64,000 nucleotides of DNA, taken from Crotophaga sulcirostris (lineage: Eukaryota; Chordata; Aves; Cuculiformes; Crotophagidae). Position 1 is the stretch's first letter. The number at the start of each line of letters is the position of its first letter. Below the pieces are notes generated by a model, which made no database searches, had not been told where the DNA came from, and was given only the letters and a program-made list of their open reading frames with translations. The DNA is taken from contig VYZB01000280.1 of NCBI GenBank assembly GCA_013397455.1, forward strand, positions 804,935 to 868,934, given 5' to 3'. Shown here one piece after another: positions 1 to 11,049 of this stretch. The position numbers and the translations under genes were made by a program.

Positions 1-1188
1 TCACCTGTGTTTGCAGTCTTGCCCTGTCTAAAATGCAAAGTCAGACACAGCTGGTTCCAGAGCTCCAATTAGCAAGTGATTTGGATATATAAGTTCATAA
101 TAATATTAAAATTAGTACTTGGAAAGTAATAGAATGCGCACAAAATTTCTGGGAAAGTTTTTACATACGCACGTAAGTGGGAAATACATTCTGTAACCAG
201 CTCTTATCTTGTTACGCATTTTTGGTATCAGCAGGAGCCGCTTCCCCCCTGGGCTGAGAGGGCAGAAATTGCTTCCCCCTTGGTGAGGAAACCGCTGGGG
301 AAGGCTGTTCAGCCACGCCTTGTTGTTAAGAGTTTTAATTTATTTGGTTTTTCCCCGTTGTGGGAGCCCACAGGCAGCGGTATCCAGCGAAGCAGCCGGT
401 GACGCAGCACTGCGGAGCCGCTCTGGGCTGGGTGCACGGGCAGGGCACAACCCCTTGTCTGTGGGTTGTGGGAGAGCAGGTGAACCAGGACTCCTCAAGT
501 CCCTATGGATCTCAGTTCTGCTTTTGAGCAGAATAAAATCCCCTGGAAACTATTGGTGCATCTGCCCTGCTCGTGCCAGTTTGAGATGCCCAAGCTGCCC
601 CCAAAATATGATTTTACAGGTGTGGGGGTCAGCTGTAAGTCTTTATGTCATAATGTTTTCTTGGTCAGTGTTTGTGTGGGTGCTTCAGGAGCACTACACC
701 CTCAGTGGTGGTGTAACCCCGAAGCACACATAGGGGAAAGGTCAGCACCAAAATATTTTGCGTTCTAGTGGGAGTTACCCTGGGTCTGGTGCAATCCAAC
801 ATCAGTTGATGGTATTGGGGTATAAAGAAAGCTGAAGTGGTGTGTTGAGACTCTGGCAAAGCTGTGAAAAAGAAGCCACCTTCAAATCAATTGGCCTGAA
901 AAGTTTTCTGGTAAATAACGTGACAGACTTTATTTGAAGACCACTTTGCAAATGCAGGAAGATACCAACACAGTTGTAAGTCAAATTGCTGCCCTTCCCT
1001 GTGTGGCTTTGAGTCACACAACTGGAATGTATTATTTTTTTTTCAGTCTCATTTTTCACATCAGCTGACTTGAATTAGCCTTTGGAGCCAATATGCCAAA
1101 ACACCTTCTCTTGCCAAAAAGTTCTGAAGTGTTTAGTTGGGAGTTCTCTGTCATGCATTAGAGCCTGACTCTCTTCATTGTCTTCCAG
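1..1188 (+). other. CA5A: CA5A intron 1 or 5' flank; no exon 1 seen
   Basis: This stretch must contain at least the 3' end of CA5A intron 1. I looked for an exon 1 with an ATG, a basic presequence and a phase-1 donor and found none. The 230–480 stretch is GC-richer but has no matching splice frame. It was read as intron. Confidence 0.5.
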
Positions 1189-1386
1189 TGCATCCACTTT
1201 GGCAGAGTCCACTTACAGTTCCTGGGGGCACCCGACAGTCTCCCATCAATATCCAGTGGAGGGACAGTGTTTATGACCCCTTTCTGAAGCCTCTGAAAAT
1301 CAGCTATGACCCAACAACCTGTCTTCACATCTGGAACAATGGATATTCATTCCTGGTTGAGTTTGATGATTCCACTGATAGATCAA
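1189..1386 (+). CDS. CA5A: CA5A exon 2
   Basis: The acceptor ends TCTTCCAG at 1188 and the donor GTAAGC begins at 1387. The exon starts with the last two bases of a split codon and ends with the first base of another. It encodes HPLW, then [10 protein letters not shown] and WRDSVYDP, then [10 protein letters not shown], which carries Tyr at CA II position 64. This matches the first exon after the transit-peptide exon in human CA5A and CA5B. Confidence 0.9.
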
Positions 1387-4300
1387 GTAAGCAAAAGTCA
1401 GAAAAATCTAGTTAATGTCTTATAATGCTTAGACAGGAGAGATATTTGCATGCTGTAAAATCTCAGAACAACTGTTGAAAAATGAATGTACAGTAAAAGA
1501 ATGTTGTAGCTAAATGTGGATTTACAACAATGGGAATTGTAATGCAGACGTTCTATATGAGCCTCACTTTTTATGATGTATTTATTACCATGGACATTGT
1601 GCACAAATTCTTTGTTGTAGGTTGAAACTTATTGCACAACACTTAATTCCTTGCCTTTTGATTAGGTCTTGTAATACCACAGCTTTGTTTACATTAATCA
1701 GTCTTCAGTCATACCTAGTTACTTTTAAATGAGACTCCATTATTACACTTTAATAAAGTAATCTGCCACTTATCTCTTTTGTGGTGTTAACAGATATATT
1801 TAATGCATTTGAAATAATCAGCAGCAAAACTACTTTCAGCTGGAAAGCATACATACTTATCTCAATAAGCTTTTGAAGAATTAAACAATGCTGAGCTGCT
1901 GCCATAGGGAGCAGGTGTATGTGTTCCTGTTGTTTTAGTATAAGCAGAAGTCCATGCATGCAAAATCCAGTTAGGAGTTCCAGCAGTTTGTTGTGAATAA
2001 GCACACTGATGGGAGCAGTTAAATTTTTTCACTGCTCTATAAAGTGACTTAAAATCAAGATATTGCTGCGAAATTCCCAATTTCCTGTTCTTTGTTCCTT
2101 TTAAAAGCTGAGAATATGAAAAGATATTGATGGTATGCATAAAGACAGTATTTCGTAAAGGTAGGTGAAATAGTAGCAATTGGTCAGGGATATTGTGAAG
2201 CACATGATTCACATAAATTACTCAACTTCTCCTGGAGGGAGAAGTTGAGGGACCCTGGGCAAGTTTGAACCTGTTCAATTAGTGAAATATATGTTTAAAA
2301 CAGCTCCTTACCATGAGAATTACTAGACCCTCATAGGGGATTTAGTAATGCTCTTGGAGAGGAAGTTTTCAGTGTGCTAATAAATGCTTTGTCTCTGTGA
2401 TTTCTGTATTTTGGTTGATGTTTGGAAAAAGGCTGATAAAGCAATGCAGCAAAAGCAGTAGTGGTAGAATGCATGGAGCTTTTAGGCTAGTGTGATATTT
2501 GGGGTTTTTTTTGTTTTGTTTATAGCTGTTCACCCAGAATATTGGTTTCCAACCGGGAAACATTCTTGCCCTTTTTTGTTTCAGAGCTATGTTAGTGTAA
2601 TGAGGAAACCCAGAAGTACTGCTCCTTTGTTTTTACTGTACCAGCTGCTATTGCGTTAATGAGGTGGGGTTAGAAGAGGGACTAAGATGGACACATCACC
2701 TGTTAGCTCATCAGTGACTTAATCTTACTGACTTTAGGTTAGTTTTGCTTTTTGTTTAACAGTCTTTTACTTTGTACAGCCATATCCTGCTATCTGGTTG
2801 AGGGTGTGTTCCTGGAAAGTGTAATGGTTTGCAGCTCAGTGGATAGCAGTCATTTATTTTCTGAAAAAAATATATAATAGAGGGGAATTGCCTGCAGGGG
2901 GTTAAGAAATATGCAGTGTTTAGATACACAGGGTCAGCTCTTGTAATACAGAGGCAAGCATGGAATCATCAGGACTGTCAGTTAAAGGGGTGCTGGCCTT
3001 TCAGAGACTGGCTATTCAGAGTGCATCAGAGCTCTGAAAGATCTTATCTGCTTCATCTGTGAGACTGAACACTTGAGGTAAATCTTTTAAGTGTGAGCAT
3101 TCTTTCTGCCTCTTTCTGGATGGCTGCCTTTTTATCATCATCCTCTTCCTCAAGTGAATTGAAATCAATGGAGGGTGGTGACAGCTGCTGGAGGATGGCA
3201 TTAACCCATCAGTGACAGCACTGCAAAATGATAGAGAAACAACAGATTGCAGGATGTGGCTGTATAAATGGCCAGGTTTTCAACTGCCTGCCTCTCTCTT
3301 CCACCTTTCTCTGTTTACTGTTGCTATTTCTGATTTTTCTTTCTGCCAGCTCTGTCTAACAGTAATAGAAATCCAGAGAAGGAAGCTTATGAATAAACAA
3401 AAAAAAAAGCAACAAAATTGAAAAAGAAGATGAAAAAAGACTATGAAGCGTGCATCCAGGATAGACAAAAATCCCCAACTCCTGAGATGAGGCAAAACAA
3501 GACTTGGGCAAGAGATGAAGGTAGTGCTGCCTTGGGGTGTTTGATTATGAGTAGAGCAGGAGGATGAAGAAGAAAGAGGGTGTGGGGAAGGTATGTACAG
3601 AACGTGGTCCTGTCTGTGTGCATGAATGCCCTCTGCTGCAAGGAAATGAGACTGAAAGAGAACTAGGGCTACTAGAAAAAGCTGATGTGATTCTCTGCTC
3701 TGGTTGTTGTTAGAGATCCTTTAAACTTCTGTTTTCCTTTGCAATTATCAACACTGATGAATTGAGAGAAAATGAAGTGGCAAAATGTTTGTAAAGGGGC
3801 TGCAAGTTACTGTTTGTTTCCTGTCACTTTCTGGTGTTGACTATAGGAACCTGATTTGCTGCATATGTGTGTCCCTACCTAGCTTTGCTTTTGAGATAAA
3901 TATCCAAGTGACTGTGTTTATTAGCATGAATGTAATCACTTGTGGGTTTGCATCCTCACACGATCAGGAATGGATAGTGTTGGAGTGCAGAAACTTTGAT
4001 TCTGAAAGACTTGGCAGTGTGGGCTACATCTTTGATCTCATCCCTGAAAGTTATCTTTCTCCATTAGGATTTTTTTTTTTTAGTGATGGTCAGTATTGCA
4101 TTTATGTTAAGAGCTAAGCAGCAGTGGATGAAATTAATTAAATGTCAATTTGCATAGCTTGTTTTAGCTTACTTTTTTACCACAAGCAAGTCTGTCTAGT
4201 TAAGATTTCAAAATTTCTGGCTGGCTTTCAGGGGAAAAAAGAAAATACAAGAAAAGCTCTTAATGCCCCTCGTTGTTTTCTCCTTAGCATTAAAGTGATT

Positions 4301-7300
4301 AACTTCTTTTCAAAAGTAGTGTTTGGATTATGTGCTTTGTACAGTGGCTTGCTCTAAAATTTAACCATGACATACAGTTAAGTAAAAATGAGTAAATGGG
4401 TCTCTATAGCTACGTATTTGTTGTTGACAATTTGTTATGGTCTCTCGATTACCAGATACTGTGGTGTAATAACTAGCAAGAAGACTTGGCAGGATGTTCC
4501 TGGTTCAGTTAGGAGGAAATGAGTAAAACCCAGCAGCAGGCAGAAAAATAGGCATAGACTTTTTCATTTGTGTATTTGTAAAATGATGAGAGGCCTTCTG
4601 AAATCAGGAGAGCAGATGGGTTGTTTACCTTTACTCATGGCTAAAAAGCACATTAAAGCTTCCAAACTCAGACTCTTGTCTATGACAGACTGATACTTTG
4701 TGGAGTGTAGCTTGAACAGTTTACAGCAGGTACAATATTAGCAATATTTCTGACTGTGCAGGGTATCTTTTAACATTGGTTATGCAGTCTGAAAGCTGTG
4801 TTGAAACAGAATAGCATATTTCAATTTTTGTAACATGAAAAAAGCAGGACTGAATATTTGACACAAAGTACTGTTTTTTTCTGGCAAAATTGGATTTTTT
4901 AAGTCTTGTATTGTCATGGGAAATTTCAGTATTTCTCACAGATATTGAGGCTTCATGGGGATGTCATTGAAAAGATTTGTCATCATACATGTTTGTTCTG
5001 GCAAGGCAGTTCTCATATGCCTGCTTAAAGAGGAGATTGTAGAAGATAACGTGTAATCACCATAACTATGCCAAACCTGATGTGAATTGGAAAACAAATT
5101 CCCTTGAGGGGAGATGGATGAGGACACTATTTAACTTCTCTCCAATTTGATATAGTTGTTTCAGACTGCAGGGAGAAGTGTGATGCGTTTGCTTGAACAA
5201 TTTTGTGGTAGCAAAGTAAATGGCAAAAGTGACCAAGTAATAAGGAACTGTTTCAGTTAAGATAGTTACTCCACCTGATTTTTTTTTTTTCCTGGCCAAA
5301 TTTATTTCAAGGAGGGTCTTGCTGTGTTACTTGTGTGAACAGTTCTAAATCATGTTTATTAATGTGTATATTTTGGTTTGTTTTCTAGTAATCGTTGGAG
5401 GTCCTTTGGAAAACCAGTACAGGCTAAAGCAGTTCCACTTCCATTGGGGAGCTATAAATGAGTGGGGTTCAGAGCATACAGTTGACAGTAAATTTTACCC
5501 AGCAGAGGTATGAGATAAAATGCTGAATGATGCAAATACTGGTGGGGACTGGCAGCTGGGTCTCGGGCTTTCTGTGACTGTACTCCCTGTTAGAAAACTC
5601 CCTGTTTGAAGAATTGCAGCTTACAAGCCAATGGCAAGCGGTGAAGTATCATTGCTATTCCAGCTCTGTCCAGCTCAAGTGGCACAACTTGGCTTGTCCT
5701 TCCTCCTTTTAAAGGGGAAAAGGAGGAGACAAAGCAGACTGAGGGCACAGTCGGGTCTTAATGAACTCCCAGGTCCCAGCTAATGTAGAGCAGATGAAGT
5801 GGACAACAAATACTGATTTAAATGTGCAAGCTCAGATCTCAATGAAAAAAAAAAAAATCTAAGTGGTTTACCTTTGAGCTGCAGTAAGCTAAGGGTTCAC
5901 ATGAGGTGTAGGATCTGTTTTCTTGAGAGTATGGTGAATGCACTGCATCTCAGCTGCTGTCTCTAGTGGACATCCAAATCTACCAGTTGTTACTGATTTT
6001 AAATCATTTTGTTTATTGTTACTAAATGCTTGCAGAGAAACAAAGAACATACTAAATACTCTTTTAGAAATACTTAAAGAGAAAATGGAAGATTATTTAA
6101 TTCTCACACCCATATCTGTAACTCCAGAAGCCTGGTCCTGCTTACTTTCCATGCAGTAACTGTGTTGTGTGTGTGACCCCAGAGCCTTGGCTAACGTTAG
6201 AAAGTTAATTCCAGTTATCAGCATTTTTTTTGGTTATTTCTTATAGTCAGTAGCATAATGTACAGCAGAGCTCTATGGTGTGTGATTTCTGACGTAGCTC
6301 AGAGCAGTGTCTCAAATTGACAAGGACAAAGTGTAGCAGAGATCAAAACTCAAGTTTCTTGATAGCATTGCTGTGCTCTGTGCATGTGTTTATCTCATTC
6401 ATTTATATTTCAGCTGCATTTAGTGCACTGGAATGCTGTTGTGTACCCAACTTTTGAAGAAGCTGTAATGGAAGGTGATGGCTTGGCTGTTATTGGAGTG
6501 TTTTTAAAGGTAATTTATCTTTGTGTAATAAGCTGTAATGATGCCTTTTTTATTTTCATTTTGTTAAAACTGATTTTGCAAAAAATACCTTTAGATTGTT
6601 GTTGTTTTCAAGAAATACTGATTAAAGTAGATCTGTAGAATGTCAACCTTAATGATTCACTAATGCCTACCTGTCTTCTGCAGCTGGGAGCACATCATGA
6701 AGGGCTGCAGGCAGTGGTTGATGCCTTGCCAGCAGTTAAACACAAGGTAAGTATTTTTAAGTATCCCACCAGTTATGAATCAGTCCTTCAACAGAGAATA
6801 CTTTGAGAATGACAAAACACTGATAAAATTGTGCTTTCTTCCTTAAATGTCAGTAGGGAGCCTGATTGACACCTTGGGTGAATTGTTGGTTACACTGGAG
6901 GGGGCAGAAAAGCTATTTTTTAAGGAGGAATTATATACTTTAAACTTTCCAAAGCTCATGGTTTAAGAAATTATGCTCTTGAGATTATATCCTCTTAGAA
7001 GAGTATGCAAGTGTTTAATGCTTGTCCTTGCTATTCTGCTTCTATGAAATATTGCCACTGGATTAGATCCTGTATGTTATTTAACTGGAAGGAATTTTCT
7101 ATCCTGTGTAAAGTGGTAGTCTTCTTGTGGCATTAAGGATTCCTGATGTTTGTGTGATCTTTGAGGAGGAGTTTTTTTGCCGTTTTTTAAATACTGTAAA
7201 TCTGCTACGGAAATTGGACTCTTGCTTTGTAACTGATTTCTGACTTCTGCCAGGAGAGGGAGTGCTGCCTCTCTGATAACGCTCAGAAGCAGCTCATATG

Positions 7301-10300
7301 CCTCCAGGTGCCGGATCCTTTTCAAAAGTATACACAAAAAAAATACCCATCAAGAATTTTTCTGGCTTGTAAGCACATCCAGTTGAAGTTTCTATGCTAT
7401 TATTTATCGCAGAAAGCATTTTTTATCCAAATAAAACAAATATTTATGGCAGCACAGTGAAAATTTCCAGATAAATGCCAAACAAGTCAGTTCAGTGCCA
7501 AAAAGACCTACAAAAATCAGTGACTATACATCCGTTATGAGAATATAATGTTTTACAGCACATGAATCTGAAAGAAACTTGAGTTCAAGATGTTCAAAAA
7601 AAAAAAAAGTATCAAACGTTAGGCTTATCAAGCTGTATGTGGGCTGCTCTGAAAGGGATCTCATTTCAAAAGGGTGTCGGTCACCCAGCAACCTGTCAGC
7701 ACTTGTTTTAAAATGTTTGAAAACTTTTGTTGCCTTGCCAGCGTTATCACTGACTAAAGCACCAAATCACGAGAAAGGTTGCCCTGGTGAGGAGGAGGAG
7801 GAAGGTCAGATAATACCCATTCTCATGTCCTTGCACCACTTTCTCTCATGCAATGGGTGAAAGCTCCCAGCTAGGATCTCTTGTCCAACTCCCCATTTTT
7901 GAAAACTTCTTTGCTGTAACATTTCTCATTCTCAGTTGGGAACCGATAAAGCCTATCTAACGAAAAACAGGACGTTCCTTTCCTGCATTGCCAGTATATC
8001 CTGGCACATACATACCCCAAGAGTAAAATGTTTGTGTAGGAAATCGTTGGCTCTGAAGCTTCTACGTGCTGTCTGGTATCTCACTTGTGGCAGTGCACGT
8101 TCCGGAGGCGTGAATACTTGTGATTTAAAGAAAATTTTAGTCCTCTTCCCTCTCCCTGCTGCTTAAAATCACATGGTGAAAGGTAGAATCACTATTGTTT
8201 GCAGTCTACTAAGTATATCTGGCAGAACTCCCTGAACTTATTCTACCATTTATTCTTTCTTTTTCCTGTTTACTTCTAGCTCATACAAAGACATAGTTGC
8301 TCCTAGGTACCCCCTGTTTGTTCTGCACTGAATTCCTAATGGCTTGTGGGGACAACAGAAATATTTCAATTTTGTCTGCTTACCAGCAGCTTCTTCTGCG
8401 TTTAACCAAGCTGACCAATTTTGTACGAGTTTTGGGGGTTTAAAATGGTTATTTTGTGTAGCTCATTATTAATATTTGCAGTACCTAATTTTGCATATGC
8501 ATACACAACGTGTACAGTATCTCATTTCATTGTTAAGATAGTCATAAATACTCTGTCATTTTTTTTCTCGAACGAAAATTTTAAAAATATTTTTTTCTGG
8601 TGTTTAGGACACTGTTATCGAGTTTGATGTCTTTGATCCCTCCTGTTTGATACCTTCATGCCCTGATTACTGGACCTATGCGGGCTCTTTGACTACTCCC
8701 CCGCTTACCGAATCAGTCACATGGATTATTAAGAAGCAGCCAATAGAGGTTGATGAGAATCAGGTAAATCTTATGCTTACATTTCAAATCATACCACACC
8801 TGTTTGCCTGCTGACGTGAAGAGGAAGATGCACAGAAGTAGTTGCTTACCAATATTCACAGAGATCAGTGCTGCTTCACACCCAGTATTTGGGGAGGTAT
8901 CCTGACATTAATGATAATACTGAAAGATTTGAGACCTCTTCAGAAAGCATTAAAGATGCTTCTCCAGCTCTCTGATGGAGTTTTATCTTGGTCTGTGATA
9001 AACAATGCCTTCTGCTGGATGGTGCCCCTTGTAAACTTCTCAGGTTATTTATCAGAACACTGCATAATTTCGCTCTCCTTACCAGGATGCAGCCCCTTTT
9101 TTGAGGTAGAGAAGGAAGAGAAGAGGCAGGTCTTGTGAAATTCCAAGCTCTGACCTTTCATACATATTTCTGATAGCCACTTGCATTTACACATGGATCT
9201 TGCAGAGGCTGCAAGGGCTAATCCTTTGTTTTTCCCTTGGGAGGACTCCAAAGGTACAGAAGGGGTGGTGGGTGGCTTCTGAGTCCTTCACATGCCATTC
9301 TGATGGTGAGAGATAGTGAGTTCTCATTGGGTTTTCTCCTTTGCAGGCATGTTTACTCTTGTATTTGGCTGTACTGTCCTTGAATTCCTTTTTTTTATTC
9401 CCTTTAAAAAGGACAGACAAAAAAGTGTTTCAGAAAACTTCTGTGATACAAAAGTTATTTCAAGTGGCGGAGTTTGCGGTCAGTAATCTGTTTCTGATGC
9501 CAGCCTTAACTTGTTACCCTCTGCTGCTTTTAAATTTAGTACTTTGTGTTTGAGTGTGATGTTATTCCTTTGTAGATGTAGAGACAAGTAGAAAACGGTT
9601 AGGAGGAGTACTTATTGGATTTGTACTACGATTGTGTGTTTGGGAGTTTTCAGGATTTTTTTTTCTATTCAAGGAAGTGCAGTACTTTGAGGGATGTTAT
9701 AGCACGGAACAAGTCTGGGCGATTGTGGCAAAGCAAGTAGAAATTAACAAACAAAAAATCTCCCACTTTTTCATGGTTTAAGATGCACTAAAAGTTAACT
9801 GTGTGTTGTCCCTGTTTTTTGAGTCTTTGATTAATAATGAAGTGCAAGTCAAACAACAGGAGGTAAAATACTGATTTTTTTAAAAATACAACTTTTGCAT
9901 GAAACCAGTCCATCTAGAAGGTCGTGCTCCTCTGAAGAATAGGCCCATATAAGATCTTAATATTAGTTTATGTAAAGAAACAGGATGAGAATAACTGAAG
10001 ATTGCTAACAGAAGAACTGAATGCTTAGTACATAATTCTGCTTTTTCAATTGAAACTTTTTTTCCCTTGGCGCTTCCTCAGTCTCATTCTTTTATGACAT
10101 AGAAAGACTCATAGTTTACTTAGCATTGTCATGGCCTTGTGAGCACTAAAAGCTGATCTGCTGCATACTTTATTTTAATCCCAGTTATAAACCCCTGAGA
10201 ACAACTTCGTAGATGGTTGCTTGTTGCGGTTCCCACCTTTCTGGGTGCCAGCATATGCACGTCTGTATAAGATAACAGTTCAGTTCTGGAGTCCTTGGCA

Positions 10301-11049
10301 CAGGAAGGACATAGATCTGTTAGAACGAGTCCAGAGGAGGCCACGACGATGATCTGAGGGCTGGAGCACCTCCCATATGAGGACAGGCTGAGAGAGTTGG
10401 GGTTGTTCAGCCTGGAGAAGACGAGGCTCTGGGGAGATATTAGAGCAGTCTCCCAGTGCTGAAAGGGGCTCCAGGAAACCTGGGGAGGGGCTCTTGCTCA
10501 GGGAGTGCAGGGACAGGATGAGGGGTAACAGTTTTAAGCAAAAGATGTGAGGTTTAGATTAGATATTACGAAAAGATTTTTTACTGTAGGGGTGGTGAGA
10601 GGCACTGGAATAGGTTGCCTGGACAAGGCATGGATGCCTCATCCCTGGAGGTGTTCAAGACCAGGTTGGATGGGCTTTGAACCCCCTGATCCAGTGGGAG
10701 GTGTCCCTTCCTATGGCGGGGGGGTTGGAACTGGATGATCTTTAAGGTGCCTTCCAACCCAAACCATTCCAAGATAACAGAACTTTTAAGCACAAATGGT
10801 TGTTTTGTATTGAACTCCAATAATTCTTCAGTTAGTAAAGTCACGAAATTGGACATTTCTCATTCTCAGCTGGAGGCATTTCGGATGCTGCTCTTTACTT
10901 CAGATGGTGAAGAAGAAAAGAGAATGGTAGACAACTTTCGCCCTCTTCAGCCGTTAATGAATCGAACCGTCCGTTCATCCTTCCAAAGCAGGCATCTCTT
11001 GAATCCTGAAGTGCAACCCAAGGACCATGCTGAGCAGATCAGGCCATAG
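1189..11049 (+). CDS. CA5A: Carbonic anhydrase 5 (mitochondrial), exons 2–7, 5'-incomplete
   Basis: Spliced gene: exons 1189–1386, 5389–5507, 6414–6509, 6684–6746, 8608–8763 and 10870–11049 (stop included). All introns are GT-AG and the frame stays open, giving 269 complete residues. The product should catalyse reversible CO2 hydration in the mitochondrial matrix, supplying bicarbonate for ureagenesis and gluconeogenesis. Alpha-CA hallmarks are visible (CA II numbering): [10 protein letters not shown]; zinc ligands His94 and His96 in FHFHWG (exon 3) and His119 in LHLVHW (exon 4); Glu106 in SEHTVD; Thr199 in GSLTTPPL (exon 6); and Tyr at position 64 (NNGYSF), as usual in CA V, instead of the CA II proton-shuttle His. 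Exon 1, with the start and transit peptide, was not found. SLC7A5 follows in the same orientation, which supports CA5A over its paralogue CA5B, although several residues look CA5B-like. The family is certain; which paralogue is less so. Confidence 0.85.
2221..2249. repeat. Perfect 12-bp inverted repeat, 5-nt loop
   Basis: Arms at 2221–2232 and 2238–2249 are exact reverse complements (CTCAACTTCTCC and its complement) around a 5-nt loop. It lies inside CA5A intron 2. No function can be assigned. Confidence 0.85.
3016..3202 (-). pseudogene. Decayed coding-like tract, unknown parent
   Basis: Read on the minus strand, one frame from 3202 gives [14 protein letters not shown], then an acidic-to-basic run [19 protein letters not shown]. 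At the four-T run near 3084–3087 the protein-like reading moves to another frame, continuing [18 protein letters not shown] and ending at TGA (3018–3016). The composition (acidic cluster, amphipathic Lys/Glu helix, uninterrupted 60-residue reading after one base shift) looks like real protein rather than chance. Just upstream on the minus strand is a polypyrimidine stretch ending GCAG (3224–3221), which resembles a splice acceptor. I do not recognise the parent. It could be a truncated retrocopy, a relic exon or coincidence. Confidence 0.4.
5389..5507 (+). CDS. CA5A: CA5A exon 3 (zinc ligands His94/His96)
   Basis: Acceptor TTTTCTAG ends at 5388 and donor GTATGA starts at 5508. It encodes [19 protein letters not shown], holding zinc ligands His94 and His96, and SEHTVDS, holding Glu106 of the Thr199 gate. 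It ends in phase 0 after the conserved PAE. Confidence 0.93.
5508..6413 (+). other. CA5A: CA5A intron 3
   Basis: A 906-bp intron of unique sequence with short A runs. No gene, repeat or structured element was recognised. Confidence 0.8.
6414..6509 (+). CDS. CA5A: CA5A exon 4 (zinc ligand His119)
   Basis: Acceptor TATTTCAG ends at 6413; donor GTAATT starts at 6510. The 32 codons begin LHLVHWNAV, whose first His is the third zinc ligand, and end [10 protein letters not shown], the core strand lining the active-site pocket (Val143 region). Confidence 0.93.
6684..6746 (+). CDS. CA5A: CA5A exon 5
   Basis: Acceptor TTCTGCAG ends at 6683; donor GTAAGT starts at 6747. The 21 codons encode [20 protein letters not shown] plus K, the helix segment that follows the central strand in alpha carbonic anhydrases. 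The intron before it (6510–6683) is only 174 bp. Confidence 0.92.
6747..8607 (+). other. CA5A: CA5A intron 5
   Basis: A 1.86-kb intron. It holds A-rich runs near 7330 and 7598 and no confidently recognised repeat. A short stretch near 7640 faintly resembles avian mariner ends but is too short to call. Confidence 0.75.
8608..8763 (+). CDS. CA5A: CA5A exon 6 (Thr199 loop)
   Basis: Acceptor GTGTTTAG ends at 8607; donor GTAAAT starts at 8764. The 52 codons encode [19 protein letters not shown], then [14 protein letters not shown], the substrate-binding Leu198-Thr199-Thr200 loop and Trp209. The exon is 156 bp, equal to the usual alpha-CA exon at this place. Confidence 0.93.
8764..10869 (+). other. 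CA5A: CA5A intron 6
   Basis: A 2.1-kb intron of mostly unique sequence, with a CR1 element occupying about 10278–10786 near its 3' end. Only about 85 bp of non-repeat sequence separates the CR1 from exon 7. Confidence 0.8.
10278..10786 (+). mobile_element. CR1 LINE, 5'-truncated 3' end
   Basis: Matches the avian CR1 3' region read forward: the GTTGTTCAGCCTGGAGAAG block, the GAGGTGTTCAAGACCAGG block, the GGTTGGAACTGGATGATCTT block and the terminal CCTTCCAACCCAAACCATTC. About 500 bp are present, 5'-truncated as is usual for CR1. ORFs in this interval are products of the repeat and not genes. Confidence 0.95.
10870..11049 (+). CDS. CA5A: CA5A exon 7 (C-terminus and stop)
   Basis: Acceptor CATTCTCAG ends at 10869. 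The exon encodes 59 residues, including [21 protein letters not shown] and a family-typical variable tail, then TAG at 11047–11049. A CR1 element ends about 85 bp upstream of this acceptor. Confidence 0.93.
   Translation: MEAFRMLLFTSDGEEEKRMVDNFRPLQPLMNRTVRSSFQSRHLLNPEVQPKDHAEQIRP

Larger units (their letters stand above)
1387..5388 (+). other. CA5A: CA5A intron 2
   Basis: A 4.0-kb intron, mostly unique AT-rich sequence. It holds a 12-bp perfect hairpin at 2221–2249 and a minus-strand coding-like relic at 3016–3202 (listed separately). No CR1 copy was recognised in it. Confidence 0.8.

Noticed and set aside
320..733. Candidate CA5A exon 1
   Set aside because: The frame has a Met and some basic residues, but no donor in the required phase and no typical transit-peptide end was found.
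7620..7680. GGGCTGCTCTGAAAG resembling an avian mariner end
   Set aside because: Only about 15 bases match, with no second terminal repeat or transposase remnant.
10129..11040. ORFs overlapping 10278–10786 on both strands
   Set aside because: They are frames within a CR1 3' end, apart from the true CA5A exon 7 at 10870–11049.
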